Assembly (NCBI GenBank): GCA_033439685.1
Contig: JAUEDM010000003.1
Span: 4,370,001-4,434,000 of the forward strand
Source of the DNA: Apodospora peruviana
Taxonomy: Eukaryota; Ascomycota; Sordariomycetes; Sordariales; Lasiosphaeriaceae
Reading direction: 5' to 3'
DNA length: 64,000 nt
Below the pieces are notes generated by a model. That model was not told the DNA's origin. It saw nothing but the letters and a program-made list of their open reading frames with translations, and made no database searches. The position numbers were made by a program, and so were the translations under genes. Below, piece after piece: positions 61,401 to 64,000 of the stretch (positions are counted from its first letter, which is position 1; each line of letters starts with the position of its first letter).

Positions 61401-63957
61401 TTCTTGGTCAGCTGTGCGGATAACAGACCCCTGAAGTAGGCAATCTTCCACGCAGCCTCCCGGGAGATGGCTTGTGTCGCGTACGCGGCAGCAATTTCTC
61501 CACCCGAGTGCCCGACGATGACAGAGGGTTGAACGCCCCAACTCCAAAAGAGATTAACCAAAGCCACCTGGAGAGAGGTGCAGGCAGGGTGGCTGATCTG
61601 CGGCTCATTGATCTTCGAATCGAGCTCAGAAGCCTCAATCTCACGCAGCAAGTCCCACTCACACCCAAGCGTGCGAAGGTATGCGCTCGCATCTTCGAGG
61701 CTCGTGCGAAACTGTGGGCACCCCACAATAAGTTCCCGACCCATTGCAAACCACTGGGCTCCTTGGCCTGTGAAGGCAAAGACGACGGCCGGTGACGGCG
61801 AGCTAGGGGTTCGGGTTGGTGTAATCTTTCTCTCCAAGACATTGATGGCTTCGGTCAAAGTTGACGCGACTGCCGAGGACACCCATGCGAGTTTGCTTCG
61901 TCGAGTCGACAAAGTGGAAGCCAATCGCTCCAGGAGGAGATCACTGGCTTCTTTCGTGGTGGTCTCGTTGTCTTTGAGATATGAAGCGATAGTCGCTGCA
62001 ACACGAGTGATACCGGCTTGTTCGTTGGAGGACCAGACCAAAAGGCGAGGGGTCGAGGAATTTTTTGGGCCGTCCGGGACGGAGGTGACCGTGCTCTTTG
62101 GGGAGGCTGACGAGAATATGGGACTGCTGCTGAACGAGGCAGGCAGTGACTTCAAAGAACTGCGTGACTCGTCGGACATGGGTTCGCTGTTATTGTGCGG
62201 TGCCACATCAAAAATGTTGCATGCCGGAGGAGTGGTGTTATGGGCGCCCTTGAGGCCTCGGCTACCCAAATAGGAGTGAGCGTCGTCTAGAATCGCATGT
62301 GCGTTGGTTCCGCCATATCCAAACGAGTTTACGCTCGCGCGTCGGAGACCACTGGTGGGCCATGGCTCGAGCTTGGTTGGAACCTGGCAAACTGAACGTT
62401 AGAAAAGGTTGTTGATCGGTGCGAGGTTGTGTCAGTTCTTACCCTGAGATTCCATTCCTGCAGAGGAATCTTGGGGTTCGCCTTCTCAAACCAGAGACTC
62501 GCTGGGATCTGCCCCTTTTCGAGCACATGTACCGTCTTGACAAGGCCAGCCAGACCAGCAACGCCTTCCATATGGCCAATATTCGTCTTGATTGAGCCAA
62601 TGAACAACGGTGTATCTGGAGAACGATGAGCGCCAAAAGTAGCAGCGATAACCGATGTCTCGATGGGGTCGCCGGCAGCGGTTCCTTGTGAAACAGAGTG
62701 TGTAAGCATTGCCAACATGAGAAACAATTCGTGAGTGAGAACTAACCTGTTCCATGTGCCTCAAAGTAGTTGGTCTCTGATGGGTCTAGTCCTGCGTTCT
62801 TGTACGCCGACTTGATGAGTGCCTCCTGGGCAGCAGCGGACGGGAGAGTTACTCCTGCGAAGGTGTTAGAAATTGAATGGTTTTGATGTTGCTTGTAGGC
62901 TCACCTGGAGTCCTTCCATCCTGGTTGACAGCGGTGTTACGAATGACTGCTCGGATAACATCCCCGTCACGGAGCGCATGAGCCAGGGGTTTGATCACGA
63001 CGGCCGCCGCACCCTCGCCACGAGCATATCCATTGGCTCTGTCATCAAAGGTCATTGACTTGCTATCCGGGCTCAGGAAATGCTGCATGCTCAATCCGAC
63101 GGCGCACTCTGGGGTCAGAATCAGGTTTGTTGCTCCCACAATTGCCTACGTCCCGGTGTTAGACTTTTCTCGCTTCTTCTCGTCCTCTGGTAATTGAAGT
63201 TCAACAATTACCGAGTCTGTTTCTCCAGCTCTGATGCTCTGGCATGCCAGATGAAGTCCGACCAAAGAGGAAGAGCAAGCTGTGTCGACGCTGACGCTCG
63301 GTCCTTTGAGATCAAAGAACCAAGAAACCCGGTTCGACAGCATCGAAAGTGAGTTTCCGTTGCTCTCATAAGTCCTTGACAGGTCTTAGCTAGGTGCTTT
63401 GCAAGTGGTGATTGAGTGACTGAGACATACGGCATATCTTCGTTGTCATGGCCACGGATGATGGAATAATCCCGAGTGAAGGTGGACATGTAGCATCCCA
63501 TGGCGGATCCGGCGATGTCCTCAATCTTCATGCCGGCTGTAATGATGCAACGGTCAGTAATGCTCGCGGCTCAAGCTCTCAGAGTGCTGCACTTACCATT
63601 CTCAAGACTCTCGTATGCAACCTCGAGTGCCATTCGCTGCTGAGGGTCCAAGGCATGGGCCTCCTTTGGGGAAATGCTGAAGAAGGGAGCATCAAACACG
63701 GCAACGTCTTGCTTCAAAAAGTGGCCGCCGCGGCAATTTGCACCTCCCTGGCGCTCTGGGTAGGGGTGGTAGAAGGCGTCCACGTTGTAGCGGTCTTTCG
63801 GGACCTCGGACCAGGCGTGATGGGCCTTGGCGATCAACTCCCAGAGCTTCTGTGGGTCGGTGGCATCACCCGGGAATCGACCCGCGATGCCGACAATTGC
63901 GATGGGCATTGTCGCATCTTGGGCGAGGATAGCGGTGATGTTGTCCATGTTCGACAT
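55460..63957 (-). CDS. Highly reducing type I polyketide synthase (KS-AT-DH-cMT-ER-KR-ACP)
   Basis: Iterative cytosolic synthase of a reduced, probably C-methylated polyketide chain. Eleven exons give 2626 residues; introns are 63537-63596, 63375-63430, 63146-63211, 62855-62904, 62685-62746, 62384-62442, 60036-60100, 56763-56834, 56380-56438 and 56140-56207. Domains: KS (DTACSSS, Cys about 189; EAHGTG; NIGH), AT (GHSGGE about 700), DH (EHHKVQN about 1026; HPAILD about 1219), cMT (LEVGAGTGG about 1510), ER (HSASGVLGRVAID, about 1890-2210), KR (PGGLGGLG; ISSCGGVVG; GNYNAGN), ACP (GVDSL, Ser about 2570). No thioesterase follows, so release needs a partner enzyme. In DH the usual Gly after the catalytic His is Asn. 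The frame upstream of the ATG at 63957 is open to the window edge, so the true start may lie outside. Confidence 0.95.
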
Positions 63958-64000
63958 GTTGTCGGTGGCGAATGTCGGTAGCTGAATGACAGGTGGAAGT

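Noticed and set aside
1..64000. One hybrid NRPS-PKS cluster spanning the window
   Set aside because: More than 40 kb of housekeeping, metal-transport and decayed genes separate the two synthases, and no shared tailoring genes were seen.

Overview
This window is nuclear DNA from a filamentous ascomycete (Pezizomycotina; I cannot name the genus). The evidence is many short introns (about 50-130 nt, GT-AG), genes on both strands with long intergenic spaces, fungal-only families (multimodular NRPS, highly reducing PKS, HET-domain relic, GPI-anchored Ser/Thr-rich protein, CrpA-like copper ATPase), solo LTRs, a Tad-like LINE fragment, and decayed genes whose stops mostly look like C-to-T changes.

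Layout. (1) 1-20.4 kb: a large NRPS on the minus strand whose 3' end lies beyond the left edge. The visible order is truncated C, A-T-E, C-A-T, C-A-T-E. It is divergent from an 11-exon ABCC-type transporter, and together they look like a peptide synthesis and export locus. (2) 20.4-26.4 kb: a repeat-rich stretch with a 139-bp inverted-repeat element and a solo LTR. It is followed by two small secreted or surface protein genes and a dead calcineurin-like phosphoesterase. (3) 26.7-28.9 kb: the housekeeping tRNA pseudouridine synthase PUS1. (4) 29.5-34 kb: decayed sequence, including a frameshifted HET relic, a duplicated unknown relic and one copy of a dispersed repeat. (5) 34.5-44.4 kb: a Mediator subunit 22-like gene, then an NRAMP metal transporter divergent from a Cys-rich P1B copper ATPase, a likely metal-homeostasis pair. 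(6) 44.4-53.1 kb: a second repeat copy, a second solo LTR, a broken secreted-protein gene, a flavin L-amino-acid oxidase and an uncharacterised F-box-like gene. (7) 53.8-55.3 kb: a 5'-truncated LINE fragment ending in a minisatellite that seems to have expanded from the LINE's own coding sequence. (8) 55.5-64 kb: a complete or nearly complete highly reducing PKS (KS-AT-DH-cMT-ER-KR-ACP) on the minus strand, starting at or just beyond the right edge.

Exon structures were read by eye from splice signals, protein-frame continuity and phase arithmetic. For the ABC transporter, PKS, copper ATPase, NRAMP, amino-acid oxidase, F-box-like gene and PUS1 the exon lengths sum to whole codons, and the NRPS phases are consistent throughout. 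The NRPS and the PKS sit at opposite ends with ordinary genes between them, so I treat them as parts of two separate metabolite loci.
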